From positions 27,291,807 to 27,355,806 of the forward strand of contig OY783206.1 in NCBI GenBank assembly GCA_963678705.1: a stretch of DNA of 64,000 nucleotides. Reading direction: 5' to 3'. The notes beneath the pieces are model-generated. The model was not told the DNA's origin, did no database searches, and saw only the letters and a program-made list of their open reading frames with translations. A program made the translations under genes and the position numbers. Positions 31,730 through 44,626 of this stretch are shown here, in pieces (position 1 is the first letter of the stretch; each line of letters opens with the position of its first letter). Origin of the DNA: Panorpa germanica (lineage: Eukaryota; Arthropoda; Insecta; Mecoptera; Panorpidae).

Positions 31730-32267
31730 AAGGTAGGCGTCCACTTATCAGTATCAGATACTTACAGAAGTGCGTTCAGTGCACGGACTGAATGCAAGTG
31801 ACGTCAGCAATTGGGTGATGATATATAAAGTGTATCCCAATAAGTGCGACAGATTAAGTATCGTCTTATATGGAACAGATTCCTTGTACATCCATACAAA
31901 TTGTATGACAGTGTTCTAAATGAGATGATACTAAATCTAGTGCATCGTATTCAACAATTGGTATTCTACATTTATATGCTTTTTAATCAAGAAACAATTT
32001 CTACAGATAATTATGAATAGCGAAATATAGTTCCAACGAATTGCCTATCAAAATATGGCCGCAAGAATTAACTAATTAAATTTTGCTCTTTTGTATCTTT
32101 CACTATGAACTATGGAAAAATAAGGACACGCCTCCAAAAGTTGACCATGGAGGCAAATCTATTGATAGGTTTTGGTTCTATCCATACAAATAAAACAAAA
32201 ATTCATTTGACACAATGCTAGCGGTGCTGACATATGCATGCATGCCTGACAAGTGAACGCCTACCTT
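31730..32267. mobile_element. MITE-like element with ~21-bp terminal inverted repeats
   Basis: The left end AAGGTAGGCGTCCACTTAT and the right end (read inverted) AAGGTAGGCGTTCACTTGT are inverted repeats with two or three mismatches over about 21 bp. The 540-bp interior has no ORF with known motifs. Superfamily not assigned. The rest of 31.5-33.6 kb holds R1 (32640-32990), R10 pieces and no gene. Confidence 0.7.
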
Positions 32268-32639
32268 AATTCTACGTACCGAATAAAGCAGAGGGAGCGA
32301 TCCTTCTTAACAAATTCCCCAGTTTATCTTCTAAGGATGCTTTAAATTCTTCGTTAGTTTAAAATGTCCTTCACGTCAATTTAATAACAATACCTACCTC
32401 AGGACGAAATAAATTCCTTGTAAGAAAATGCAGCGAGAAGATGGTGGAGGGAGTGGGACAGGAAGAAAGAGGGGGGACTAATAAAGAGTAAAAAATTATT
32501 AAAATGTTGGTTGAATGTTTTGAATAGAAATTAAATTTGTTGAGAGATGAATTTAGTTCTTTTTACCTTACGTAAATTTGTAGCTTTGTTATTGTAGTTG
32601 ACTGTCTATTAGGCGCTGCGTTTACCATCAACTCACATA

Positions 32640-32990
32640 TTTTAATCTAGGTTTTCCTTGTCACATTCGTGTTTTAATTTGAGTTTAGTTTGTGTAATTT
32701 AGTTGGTGCGCATGCGTCGTTAGTAATATAAATGTTGACAGTTTGACAAAATTGAATGTGGAATAATTAAAATTGCTGTTTTCAATAACAATTAGTAATA
32801 GAAAGTGTTTTTACTTCTTTATTTTTAACAAACTGACATTGAATTTCTTTTAAAAATAAATCCTACTGCATTTTGGCCGATTGTCACATTTTGGAGGTTA
32901 TAATATAATATAGATTTTTTTAATTTAGAAACATTGGACCTTGTAAGGTTCTAAAAACACACGTAAATTAAATACAAAATTAAAATTGTG
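32640..32990 (+). repeat. MITE-like repeat R1, uninterrupted copy
   Basis: This carries TTGGTGCGCATGCGTCG, GACAAAATTGAATGTGG, AATAACAATTAGTAATAG, CACATTTTGGAGGTTATAA, CCTTGTAAGGTTCTAAAA and a terminal ACGTAAATTAAAT. It shows what the copy split by the gypsy element looked like before insertion. Confidence 0.85.
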
Positions 32991-33641
32991 GGTGTGAATG
33001 ATACTTTAGAGTATCTTATGTAAATTTTTGCTTCGTTAGTATAGTTGCCTGTTTATTAGGCGCTGCGTCTACCTATCATTGTATTTAAAATATTGAAGAT
33101 ATTTGACTGATGTAGCTATTAGACAATTCTAAATGTAATACGAGCCTCCAGGTCTAAAACAAGTCGACAGTAAATAATAACGACAGTGACGTTTAATAAA
33201 CGATAAATCACACGGCTGTGATATGAACCATCGAGCTAGAAGAAGTAGATGTGTCAGTAAGAACTGACTGTTTTATATTCGACGCCATTTTGTATGCGTA
33301 TAACTAAATTAGTTCAGAATTTAACATATACAATCTACAGACATAGGAGATTAAAACAGCGACATTTTTTTCGCAAAATTTAATGAATTTTTAGCGTTAT
33401 CTTAATTATAAATAAAAATATTCATAATTAATTCGAGTGACAAAAAATAATTATAAAATTTGAATAAATTAAACATTATCTAACTTTGTTGGCCGATATT
33501 TTGAATAAAGTAAATAATGACGACAATTGAAACAGATGTCGAAGTGTACTTAGCAGATCACGCGACATGCCTTCTTGCTGTAACATGTAATCATTATCTA
33601 ATTCGGGTCTTTAGTCTTTTCAAGAATCTCCACTGAAAAAG

Positions 33642-36067
33642 ATGTCTCTCAAGTTCTTCCTAGCGGTCACCGTGGCCATCTGCGCCGTCCATGTAAGTTG
33701 CTATTTCCAAATATGTCCACCTTTCTTCAAATTAATAATCTTATATTTCGGATTGTATCTTTGGATTGTATTTGCGGCAATTGTGAAAATTAGCGTTTCT
33801 GCCACGTTGCAAAAATTTAACTATTTGTACAAAAAGTTTATTTCCCGGTAACCCGAAATACGAAATATATGAGGGAACATTAACCAAAACTGTGCATTTG
33901 ATAATAACGTTTTCAATTCCCAAAAAAATACCTTAAATTAATGTTAAATTCAAATTAAATATTTTTAAGTAGCTAAAAGTTTGTCTGATGGTGTAAAACT
34001 TAGCTTAACTTTATTAAATGCTTGGAGTACGATCTCATTTCTTTTGAATTTCCCCCTCGATCTGCCAATTACTGTAGCTCCTGCTTTTATTTCATTAATT
34101 TCGTAAATAGGTGTCCTTGTGATCATTTTTTTTTTTAATCGCGTCACCATTTTTTTGTAGTTAAAAGTTATGTTGTATGGAAATTGGCTGAAAACTATGA
34201 ACCCTAGGTCACTAAAATGTTGAGGCAGCATGTGTTATAATTATTTTAATTGATCCTTTAAGTTTCACGATCCTACTTAAAGAAATATTAGTTCTCTTTT
34301 GGTGAATTTAGCACAAAAAGTATTTTTATTCTAATTATATAATTTTTTATACACAGATATAGTCATTGAGTGAAACATATGTTTCATTTAAATAAGCTCA
34401 TTTTTAAGCTCATTTTTAAGCTCATTTTTAAGCTGGATTTTTTTTTATGTTATTGGTTTTTATGCTAATGTATAACTCTTTTTCTTTTTTTATATATATA
34501 TATATATATTGAAAGTGAGTTACTTTTGAACGTTTTCCACTTTCTTAACATATCCCAGTGACAATTATTTTGTTATTGTACACATATTATCGGAGCACGA
34601 CTGCTCCGTTAGAATACAAAAACGATTTGCCATTAGAAACATGCTGTATCAACACACGAAATACAGATTTTTCCATTGTTTTGAAAATTACAAAAGTGAC
34701 GTCACTAAAACCACTGTAACTCATAAGCCAATGGTCGCAATAGTATGAAATTTTAACACATATCGTTTGAAGGTTGGTACTACCTGAAAATCTACTTATT
34801 AAGTAATTTTTTTTCAGGGTGTGGCCAGCGCTCCTGAACCTCTACTTGGGTTAGGCGACATTCTAGGGGACGTCCTCGGCACTGTAGCCGGCCTAATTAC
34901 GACGGTAACCAAAACTTTGAACGATCTGCTCGGGGCGGTCGGTGGTCTTCTGGATTCCGTGGTCACATCAGTGTTAAATCTGCTGAAAGGAATCCTCAAT
35001 GGCGTTGGCACAGTGGCTCAAAGTGTCGCTTCTCTTCTCGGATCCATCGTAGCAACTCTAATCCAAGGGGTTACCGATATCTTGAAAACCCTCGTCGACA
35101 AATTAAAGGAACTGCTTGTGAACTTGCCATGTGGCTTTGAAGATCTCATCAACCAGCTCATCGGCAAGCTGACTGCGGTCCTGGATATCCTCAACAAGGC
35201 TCTAGGAGATATCCTGACTAAATTGAATACTACCTTCAAGCTACTCACAACGACCCTTGCTAAGATCAACCTGTGCCTTCCCAAAATCCTCGGCCTTACT
35301 GAAATACTTGTAAAAAGCGATTTCGCCTCAAAGCTAGCGCCTGTGAAGGCCGGCATTGAATCGCTCGATGCTACCACGGTGAGTTTCCACATAATAGTTT
35401 TAATTTTATACTATACTAGTCAAATTTCGATCTTCGCTTAAATTTTCACACAAAAAATCACATTTTTACAGAATTTGATAAAATTTAATAAAGGGGAGAC
35501 GGTTTCATAAATTGGATTAAGGGCGAGAGGAGTCAGAAGCGTTGTGACGTCATATGCAGTATAAAATATATTTAAAAAAATGTAAAAATGAGTAATAGTA
35601 ATGTGGCAACAGCGCAGAAATAAGCGCGGTAACTGCCAGCGTAGTTGTCACGATCATTTCTGAATGACTATGGATGTTACAGAATATTCCAGAAAAAAAT
35701 TCAACTGCGACTAACCGCTTCGGCTGTCTTATATTCGTAGTGTACTAAGCTGTACTTTTGCCTACGACCTAGCCTTGTCAATGTATTTCCGCAGTACAGA
35801 TATGGCTAATTGTCTTGCAATGCGGTTAATAGAACTGCAAGCTAATTCTAAAGTTGATTTTCAACCTCTCACACACAAAATGTAACGCAGCGTGCAATCA
35901 TTTTCATTACACGTATAAACTAACTCTTTTCCTTTTGATTGCAGCTGAATTTGAAGCAGGTGCTAACGCAATTGGTGGCAGCTGCTGATGGCCTTATTGC
36001 TCCAGTGACAAAGTTTGTGACAGACTTTACTGCTGCAGTAAACAGTATAATAACCTGCCTGTCTTAA
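33642..36067 (+). CDS. Secreted Leu/Val/Gly-rich helical protein, 244 residues, three exons
   Basis: Exons 33642-33692, 34818-35378 and 35945-36067, all phase 0, with clean sites: CAT|GTAAGT, TTTTTTTCAG|GGT, ACG|GTGAGT and TTGATTGCAG|CTG. The total is 735 bp including TAA, with AATAAA-type signals just after 36090. Residues 1 to about 22 (MSLKFFLAVTVAICAVHGVA) form a signal peptide split by intron 1. The mature part is a long run of amphipathic segments (GLGDILGDVLGTVAGLI; LLGAVGGLLDSVV; LLGSIVATLIQGV), with three cysteines near LPCGF, NLCLP and ITCLS. The composition recalls gland or surface-active secreted proteins (the PLUNC/BPI-type Leu-Gly pattern) but no family is recognised. Exon 2 is clearly more GC-rich than the flanks, as expected for an expressed gene. 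Confidence 0.88.
34398..34437 (+). repeat. 15-bp tandem repeat in intron 1 of the secreted-protein gene
   Basis: Three copies of AAGCTCATTTTT plus spacer bases, followed at 34490-34510 by a TA microsatellite. Both lie within the intron between 33692 and 34818. Confidence 0.8.
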
Positions 36068-36609
36068 AACTGCAACTGCCAACACACTATCATAAATAAT
36101 AAAAAAATAACGAATAACGAATTTCTCAGTCTGTAAATACGAGTATATTAATGTGCAGAATCTCCGTCAAGGAATCGCGTATCTTGGGTATGCAGCAAAT
36201 AGTACAAACTGAGCATAATTTTAGATTTACTTTTGCTTATAACTTTTTCCTTATAAAAGATACAACAAAAAGTTGTAAATAACATTATTATCAACAAAAA
36301 ACTTCTTTACATTATTTCTGTCGGAGTTATAGTTTTCTAAAGAAACCAAAAAAACTGATAACACTATAATTTTAAAAACAACGCCCTTCACCTAAAGAAA
36401 AAGTAAAATTGCTGCCTACCCATAGCCTCCTTTTAAAAACGGATTTCCTGGCCTAGGCTAACATACAGTTCTCTAAATCTTCCATTTATTGTGTTCTATT
36501 AAAAATTTGTAAATTGGGTTAACAAAATAATAAAAATAATTTTATTCATTGAATTTATTTTTTAACATGAGTGTACTTTATTGTTTATACATTGTTTGTG
36601 ATTTGTAAT

Positions 36610-36790
36610 TTTGTAGCCCCGGGCAGGGTTGTCGTGTGTTTCCGATAGTGTTCGTGTGCGTTCGGGAACACCTGCATCTGTACAAGTCTCTTCTTGTATC
36701 TTAACTTTAGCAAATTAATAATTTTAATAAATAAATATTTGTTATTATATTTTTTCCGTTATACATTTTAGTGAGCGACGATCGGGTGTT
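36610..36790 (+). repeat. Dispersed repeat R5
   Basis: TTGTCGTGTGTTTCCGATAG, GTTCGTGTGCG and ACACCTGCATCTGTACAAG are reverse complements, with changes, of 59940-60035. The stretch 36068-37570 otherwise has no supportable gene. Confidence 0.6.
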
Positions 36791-37574
36791 TCCGTGAATA
36801 TCCGGGATTTGTTAATAAATATATTGTAATTATTTTAATTGTAATTTATTTTTCGTTTTACTGTCCGGTTTCGCCCGGGATTCTTTTGTAAAAGAACTAC
36901 TGAAAATTGCTTGATTTGAAACCTGTCCTGCCTGTTTTATTTTCTTGTTTTCTTTCATTTCGAGGTTATTAATTGATTGGTCTATTTACCATCCAACTGC
37001 TACCGCCATTTAACTAAATATCTTTTCCATAAAGAATCAGAAGTTTCAGAAGTATAGTTTCTCGAATAAAGTAAAAATAATTACCAAGTCAGCCTTTTAG
37101 AAAGGAACCAACAGATGTCCCACTGCGCATGTGATTTTCCTTGACTGTACAATAATAATTTGAGGTTATGTCCATAACTTGACAGCAAGTGGGCCACACT
37201 AAAATGATATTTATAATTAGTAAATAATTGTTGTTTTTTACAAATGTGACAGTACTTATGGGACATAGGTAGCAACACCCGTGGTTCAATATTTATACAG
37301 ATTAATCAAATTGACGTGCAGTGATATCACATGGTCTTCTGGTGGCTGCGTGGACCAATCAGAGCGCTCCAACTCGACAAAGTCTCAAATACCGTGGACC
37401 CGTTGTTGATAATCTTCTTAAAATAGCGAACTGAATATTAACACAGGTGTCGTGTCAGCACGCCTGAAATTACCACAACCCGTAATACATATACGCCAAT
37501 CAAGTGAAACATATGTATTTATTGTACTTTATACGTAGAAAAACTTGCGGTATTAAATTTATAGATGCTGTACT

Positions 37575-37700
37575 AACCTTACACCGACCTATTTTGGGGG
37601 GTTTTGTGATATAACAATGATAATTTTCTTACGATTGTTTTGAAAAAGTTAACATCATTCATTCGTTCGTTTTATTATAAAATACAAGTTAGGTACACCT
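37575..37700 (+). repeat. Dispersed repeat R9, partial copy
   Basis: TACACCGACCTATTTTGG, GTTTTGTGATATAACAATG and TTTTCTTACGATTGTTTTG match 57205-57290 in the same orientation and 61905-61990 inverted. 37700-39630 shows only low-complexity G-rich tracts (38378-38396; 39108-39141) and no supportable gene. Confidence 0.65.
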
Positions 37701-39631
37701 GAAACATTATAATATAAGATGTAGAAAGAGAAGTACTTTTGATTAAATCCTTAAAACCTAATGTAAACAAGTCGAGTCTTAGTCAGAGTAAGCAGGTAAC
37801 GTTGCCTTAACAATTCCGCCTTGGCAACGTCCTTAATTCATGATGTGGTTAAAATTTAGAACAGAAAAACCATGCAAAATATTAAATTTGTGATATTTTC
37901 CCGACACGCCTGCGATATATGCAATATATATAACTTGACACATGGTTAAATGTACCTACAGCGTGTGCGATGACTTGTGTGTGTGTGTGTGGCACCACAT
38001 AGGTTTAAAGTTTTGTTTATTTCACAACAAGATGACCTTGACAATATTGAAAATGTATTTTTCGCGTTTCGAGGACATTTTCAAGATTTTAGTTAATTTT
38101 AGGTTAATTAACGGACAAATATAAAACCCAGTATAATGTGAGTTTCGCATGTCATCCCCACCACCACTATTAGTCACACCCACTTACCCCCTATTACGAC
38201 AAGTGGGTTATATTTCGGAGGGGGGCTATTTTACTGCTAAAAGAAATATTAAATAAAAAATAATCAAGTTGAAAATGTTCGAGCCTACGACCTTAACTTA
38301 TCAATGCGTTATCACTTATTCAAAGATAACAAAAATAAAAATAGCTGCATGCAAACCGATGGACGGTGGAGTGTGTGGGGAAGGGGGGGGGGGAGTGCGT
38401 CTGCGTTAAATGTAGGCGATTATTTATTCGTGCGTTGGTGTAGTGCTATTTTCGGATTTTATTTTTATTTTGCAGACTAGCAAAACAATAAATGGTGGGA
38501 GGAGGGTATGTTGTTATTTAAAATGCTCCCTCTTATAAGGAGAGTGAGCGGAGATGGGAAGTTGATCGACTACTGCAAAAGGAAAGGTAAAAAAATAACG
38601 GGATTACAAAACAACAATTAAAACATTCAAAGTACCACGCAATTCCCAACTGGAAATAAATACTTGCTTAGAAATACTCGTAGATAGAAGTCTGGCCTAG
38701 GGTCTAAGAGCGGCTTGGATTGGTCCAGCCATGGTCCAGGTTGGTGTGAAATTATTGGATCAGAACCGTTTATCGCGGGTGGGATTCGATCCGGGTGTAA
38801 AACCCGACGGATCCGGGTCCGGTTAAAGGACAAAATTGTGGTAGAGATCCGTCACAAAGAACTAATTTTAGCTTGCAAAACACGTTGGAGTTCTTTAGCG
38901 AATAAGTTTAGCGTTTTTGGGAAACATTAGAAATTTAAAGAGCTGCTTTCCTACCGGTATTTCTTCACGATGACGTCACTTCGTGGGGAACAAATTGGTC
39001 TCTCCATCTCCTTACCAAGGCTCGCATGTCGGTAAGTGTTATTTTCGCAGTGACCTTTAATACCGAGGCCTTCGTGTTCCCGCCAATGACCTCACAGATC
39101 AGTGGGGGAGAGATAGGTGTAAGGGGGAGGAGGGGGGGAGGTGTTACTGCCTCGAGTTCACGACCTGCGACATTTATTTATGAATTATTACCCGGCTAAT
39201 GGAAAAGTATCGTTTCTTACAAAAATTAAATATTAATATATCAAACAAACTCTTTGAGAAATTGATCTTGGAAGAATCGAGTAACGGAGTGTGAGTAACG
39301 GTGGAAGGATAAGGGGGAGTGGGAGGATGGTGGGATAGAGGGGTTTGTATATTGCAATATTGACGAAGACGTTCGATGTACCTACGATGTTCTTTCATTA
39401 AAATTCCATTAGTCATTAATGGAGGAGAGGTAGGGGGGGTGGTAGGAGGGCGATGGCGTGTTGGAATGAATTAGATTTATTCCAGATCATTGTTTAGAAA
39501 TTAAAGTAGCGGATTATTTATTGAAAATATAGGGGGAGCCGCAATGGAATTTGATTTGGTCAATGCAATATTACAGCACTCGATTCATTATGACTAGATA
39601 CAATAAATTTTTTAAAACAAAAAGTAATTTA

Positions 39632-40060
39632 AGATACGTCATTTGGTATTTAATTTAAGTTTTTATTTAATATTTTAATCTAGATTTCAGGTTTTCAGAA
39701 TAGGCATTTCTTATCACATTCGTGTTTTAATTTAGGTTTAGTTAATTTAGTTGGTGCGCATGCGTCGTTAGTAATATAAATTTTGACAGTTCGACAGTTG
39801 GACAAAATTCAACGTGAAATAATTAAAATTGCTGATTTTAATAACAATTAGTAATAGAAATTGTTTCTACTTCTGTATTTTTGACAAACTGACATTGACT
39901 TCTTTTAAAAATAAATCGGACTGCATTTTGACAGATGTCACATTTTGGAGGTTATAATATAATATAGTTTTTTTAATTTAGAATAAGTAAAGGTAAGGTT
40001 TTGAAAGAACAAAGAAAACGTAAATTAAATTCTAAATTAAAAATGGTGCAGTGAATGGCA
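39632..40060 (+). repeat. MITE-like repeat R1, near full-length copy
   Basis: The left end TGGTATTTAATTTAAGTTTT and the right end AAAACGTAAATTAAATTC form imperfect terminal inverted repeats. Inside are all R1 hallmarks (TTGGTGCGCATGCGTCG; CACATTTTGGAGGTTATAA). In other copies the outermost bases read CACTG, which would fit a CMC/Chapaev-type MITE, but this is tentative. Confidence 0.8.
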
Positions 40061-41746
40061 AAGCATATTCCTATAAGCCATACAATTTAAATTAAAAACA
40101 AATTTGCAACAGTGAGTGGGAATGATATTTAAGTGGTGAAGATTTCAGCCAATTGCCTATAGTTCTAATTACATTTCTTAATAACTTATAATTTTATTCT
40201 CAATTTCTAGAAATAACAAAAACATTTCACACAACAAGCTGCCACGCCGCGCCGTGTTAGTTAATACAAGATAAAATATTCAAATATTTGTTTAATATCA
40301 AACGGTGATTAAACTGTAAACCCAATGAGTTAGAACGAAACAGCATGCTAAAAGTAATGAGCCAGAAAGACGCAACTATAGATATTGTTTTAAACATATT
40401 TACATATTCATTAGTGTGAAAGAGATAGATATATAATACATGAACTATGTACATGAGATTGTTTGAATTGGCGTAAGTTAGTTTTGTTTATTGGGTTTTC
40501 AACTAAAGTAAAACAAAGTGAATTAAATTTTAGAGAAAGCTCAACTTTAATCAAACTTTGTGAGTTTGTTTGTTTAAAATGTGAAACAAGAGAGGGTGAG
40601 GGGAGTAGGAGGAGAGGCACAGTACACGTGCAAGGCCTACACCATAATAAAATCATGAAATATAACTTGATTTTAATGAAATGTTCAAATTTGTTACATT
40701 TAGTATTATTTTAAACTATTTGATTATTTTTGTTATTCAGTCAGATTTATAAACAAAAATGCTTGGCGTGTTATTTATGTTGCTATCAATTTAGGCGCAT
40801 AACGATGAATATTTATTTTAATTTTTTATTAGAAGAATTGCAATGACACAGTGGGCGAGAACATTGATTCTCGACGCTAGTCTGCTCTGTCTTCGGATTT
40901 GATTAGATAGCGGTGTGGTTCACACATATGAGACGACGATAAAAATTTCAATAAAGTACAAGGTCGTCGATGATGGGACTCAGCATCGGAAATTAGCTAA
41001 CGTTAAACAAATTAATCAAAAAGAGTTGCCTTTGGGTAAGACCTAATAACAACTATCCAGGGCCGGCTCCAGTCACGTCATAAAGTCTATTACCACTTCT
41101 GCTCTTGTCATGTCTTGTCACACTTTAAGGACCACTCCTCCTTTTGCATGTGGCGTCATTAATGAGAGTTTGGCTAAGTGGAAGCTTAAGGATGATTGTT
41201 TATGAATTTCTATCTTCGTTATGCACAAGTTCCTACTTACAGCTACCTCGTGCAATGTATAAAGTATTGATATTATGAATGTGGTAAACAAAAATAAATA
41301 ATTTATTTAAGAGTCTGCAGACTTTAATACAAATCGTGGGACATTTAAAGTTAGTTAAAAATTAAGCGGCAATAGGGAAGTTCAAATTTTAATGAACATT
41401 TAAAAAAATAAAAATGGCAATGTCAATAAAAAATTAGATTTTAAGAAATTAGTTGACAAATCCATTATTAATAATAAATTCTCTACCTCTCCCTCTCTTT
41501 ATCATTTTTTCCTCACCCACTCTCTCCCTAATGCTAAATGCTTCAATTATTGAAACCGCAACTAACGAAATGAACAATTTGCGCAACAAACGAAAATTTT
41601 AAGGAATTGGATATCGAAACCGGAAACGGATATGGTTGGTGACGTACGACGCAGTCCGGAGCACAACGCCTAAATGTTAAACACGGAAAACCTGGTGCTC
41701 CTAACTGCCTGACACAGTCCTAATGACCAGGTGTGCATCACATTGA

Positions 41747-42477
41747 TACTAGCTAGGTTTTACCCCGTCGCAAGCGACGAATTTCATTTCACATTTTAAT
41801 TCTATTTTTAAATTGAAATATGTAACTCGTTCTATATTAATTTTACACATAACAACAAATTAGTTTTCATATAAATTGACTAAAGAAATATATTTTTTTA
41901 ACAAAATATAAAATATTTTCAATTTATTGGATATTTGAACAATTTCTTTTTAAAATTTAGGTTAAGTTTAGATTTTCTACTTACTAGATCTACTACTAGG
42001 TAATAAAGTTAATTCACATACAAAATTTAAATTTTCTAGGCTAATTTTTATTCTCGAAAAAACCGCTCACGTGCCCTCAAATAAAATGTTGCAATTTTGA
42101 TTTTTTTTATAAATTAGATACTCAATTATTACACAATCCAAAATTTGAGCTTTCTCCAAAGTTTCCAACCAACCTTTTTAAATTTTTGAATTTCTAAAGT
42201 TCGAAACATGTTAGCATTGAACACCGTAATACACATGCAAAATTTCAACTTTCTATCTCTTACGAGTTAAAAGTTATACGGCAAGAACTGAATCAATTTT
42301 TTCCAGTTTTTCCAGGAAGTTCAGTGGAAAATCCGAGAACGCCAAAAGTCTTAGAATTTCTTTCTCTATGAAGTAGCAAATTTTCAAAAACATTTATGGA
42401 GCTGTTTTAATTCTAACATATGAATTTCAGCAACAAACAAACATAAAAACATACACTTGGAACATTATAATATAGGA
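41747..42477 (-). mobile_element. Dispersed noncoding element with CTAGCTAGG and TATAATATAG ends
   Basis: It begins ACTAGCTAGGTTTTACCCC and ends GGAACATTATAATATAGG. The first motif, read inverted, resembles the 3' end of arthropod Helitron-like or RTE-type noncoding elements. The interior has phrases typical of these (TATCTCTTACGAGTTAAAAG). No ORF. 40060-41740 shows nothing I can support. Confidence 0.4.
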
Positions 42478-42482
42478 GGAGG

Positions 42483-42900
42483 AGAAAGAAAGTTGATCAC
42501 CAGAACGTCAAATGTACAATTATTTCTTAATAACTCGCTATATTTTAAGAAATATTAACAATTAAAAAAGTTATTTTGTCACTTTAATTATTAAAGTGAT
42601 TCAAGGTTGCTAACATCACGTTCGCTTAGTTGCCATCTCTTTTACACAACAGAGACGCATACGAGTGTGTGTGTAATACGTCATATACTACTAACAGCTG
42701 AGTTGTGTATCCCATGAAATATTATATAACGAAGATTGCCAACAAGGAGAAATAATCTTGATTACTTATTACTACTTATTTCTTCTAAAACAAGCGGCAA
42801 AACTAAAATTCAAATTTGACATAGCTGTAACTCCGTCAACATTTGGATATTTGACATTTTCCGTAAAAATTGAAAATTTAAAAAAGTGATTTTAGTTGTG
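42483..42900 (-). repeat. Dispersed repeat R6, partial copy
   Basis: TCTTAATAACTCGCTATATT, TATTAACAATTAAAAAAGT, TTTAATTATTAAAGTGATTC and GCTGTAACTCCGTCAACAT are colinear with 58130-58570, the more complete copy. Confidence 0.7.
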
Positions 42901-43130
42901 TGAGTCTGTCTTTTTGAGGAAACTGAATCATAACCACCTTTATCAGTTGCTAATCACATTAGCCGTTGCACACTAAGCGCTGTTACTTACTCTAAGCTAG
43001 CTGCGTGAGAAATTTACCTTATTTTTTTAAACACGTAGAAAATATTTGATCAATTTTAAACTTTACATTAAGTTACGACACATTTTGAAGATTCCTGCTT
43101 TTAAGTGTTTAAGTAAATAAGTGTATTACA

Positions 43131-44626
43131 ATGTCTGGTAAGTACTGAGAAGTATTTTAAATTAATTTGGAACATCCTTGCATCCCCAATTCTTAAATTT
43201 TACTGAAAACAGGAAGATAATTCCACATAAAATAATAGAAAAGAATTTTTTAATAATCAATTAATTTAATTTTATTAATTTAATTTAAATTTAATTTAAG
43301 CTTAAATTTAATCACGAGATTTAAAACGAATGGATGTACAAACGTGACGTCATTCGTCGTTATCTGTATAAATAAACTAATATTAAACTAGTTCCAAAAT
43401 CAAAATTGAGACGGAATGCGGAAAATTGCCGGAATATTTGGTAAATCAACTTTGCTGACTAATCTGGGTGTGCTCATTTCGAAAATGTAGTATATCAACA
43501 TTAATTTTGATGATTTTGCAATATCTCCTAATCAGTGGGTCCTACGATGAACATACTTATTACCAATCTGATAGACGACTCAATTTCCAACAATTTGTGT
43601 ATACAATATTTTTGAATGTCTGATAGATATCGAGCTGCACCAAGTCAAACTTGTGTAGTGCAGGGTATTTTGGAGTTGTCTTGCACTAACATCATTTATC
43701 AGGAGAACAAACCTTTACTGTAATTTTTATCGATATCGTTTGGTTACTTCCATGTATTTGTTTGGTTAAAATTCGCTTAAATACAACAGCAGTGTAAGAG
43801 CTACGTAACGCCCGTATTCGGACGGCTTTGTGCTTGCAGTGTGCGAAGGTTCATTACATTTACAGGGTTCGGATAGATAAAGCGTAGTAGCGCGTATACG
43901 TCCGATCAAAATTCGCTTAAAAACACTTGCAGTGTGCGGCAAGCCTAATACAATACAATTTTTTCCAGAAGCGCCAGTTGTCCTCCAAAGCATACAACTG
44001 GAGCCGTACTACCGGAACGTCAACCGAGAAGAAGCTGAGACCATCCTGAAGGACAAGGAAGATGGAACCTTCCTCATCCGGCCTTCCGCATCAGCGCCGG
44101 TAAACATCTAACATCGTCATTCATTTTGCCGGCCCCACCCTCGCGCTCGAAATAATTAATGTACAAAGAATCTTTATTTTTGACAAACTGACGTATTTTG
44201 ACAGATTGTCACATTTTGGAGATTATTATAAAGTTTTTTTATTTAGAAACGTTAAACCTTGTAAGGTTCTAAAAACAAAAAAATGTAAATTAAATTCTTA
44301 ATTAAAAACGGTGCAGAGAATGACTACGCAAATGCTATACAATTTAAATTAAACACAACTTTAAAACATTGATGTTCTGTTTTATGATCTTCTTCTTCTT
44401 CTAGTCGCTCGAGATTTTCATTTTGACGCTGATCTACCAACGCACGTTCTTCAACGTCCGCATCCGCAAAACAAGCGACAACAGGTACTCACTACTGGAA
44501 GAGAAATTAAAAATGGACATCTTCGACTCAATCCAGGACATTGTGAAGTATCACCAGAAGGTGGCGCTGCTTCTGAAGTCGGGGGAGCAGCTACTGAATT
44601 GTATCTTGAAGCCGATAGTATCCTGA
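43131..44626 (+). CDS. Stand-alone SH2-domain adaptor, SLP-76/BLNK-like SH2, 119 residues
   Basis: Exon 1 is seven coding bases (ATGTCTG, 43131-43137) before GTAAGT. Exon 2 is 43969-44099 (acceptor TTTTTTCCAG, donor CCG|GTAAAC). Exon 3 is 44405-44626 (acceptor TTCTTCTTCTAG), ending TGA. Phases fit and the total is 360 bp; AATAAA follows near 44829. Nearly the whole protein is one SH2 domain: YYRNVNREEAETIL, then GTFLIRPSAS with the phosphotyrosine-binding Arg at residue 40, then FFNVRIR, and SIQDIVKYHQKVALLL. The last two stretches resemble the SH2 of the SLP-76/BLNK adaptors more than those of PI3K or kinases. The protein should bind phosphotyrosine peptides in the cytoplasm; with no other domain it could act as a linker or a competitor. 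Intron 1 contains R4/R4b and intron 2 part of R1. Confidence 0.85.
44165..44310 (+). repeat. MITE-like repeat R1, fragment in intron 2 of the SH2 gene
   Basis: TTTTGACAAACTGACG, CACATTTTGGAGATTAT, CCTTGTAAGGTTCTAAAA and TGTAAATTAAATTC follow the R1 right half. Confidence 0.75.

Noticed and set aside
34814..35392. Minus-strand ORFs of 65 and 124 codons
   Set aside because: Antisense of exon 2 of the secreted-protein gene; no splice logic or motif.
39108..39141. G-rich tract with four G runs, possible G-quadruplex
   Set aside because: Formally fits, but similar G/C tracts are scattered through the window (8189, 27890, 38380, 53355, 62520) with no gene context, so no role is claimed.
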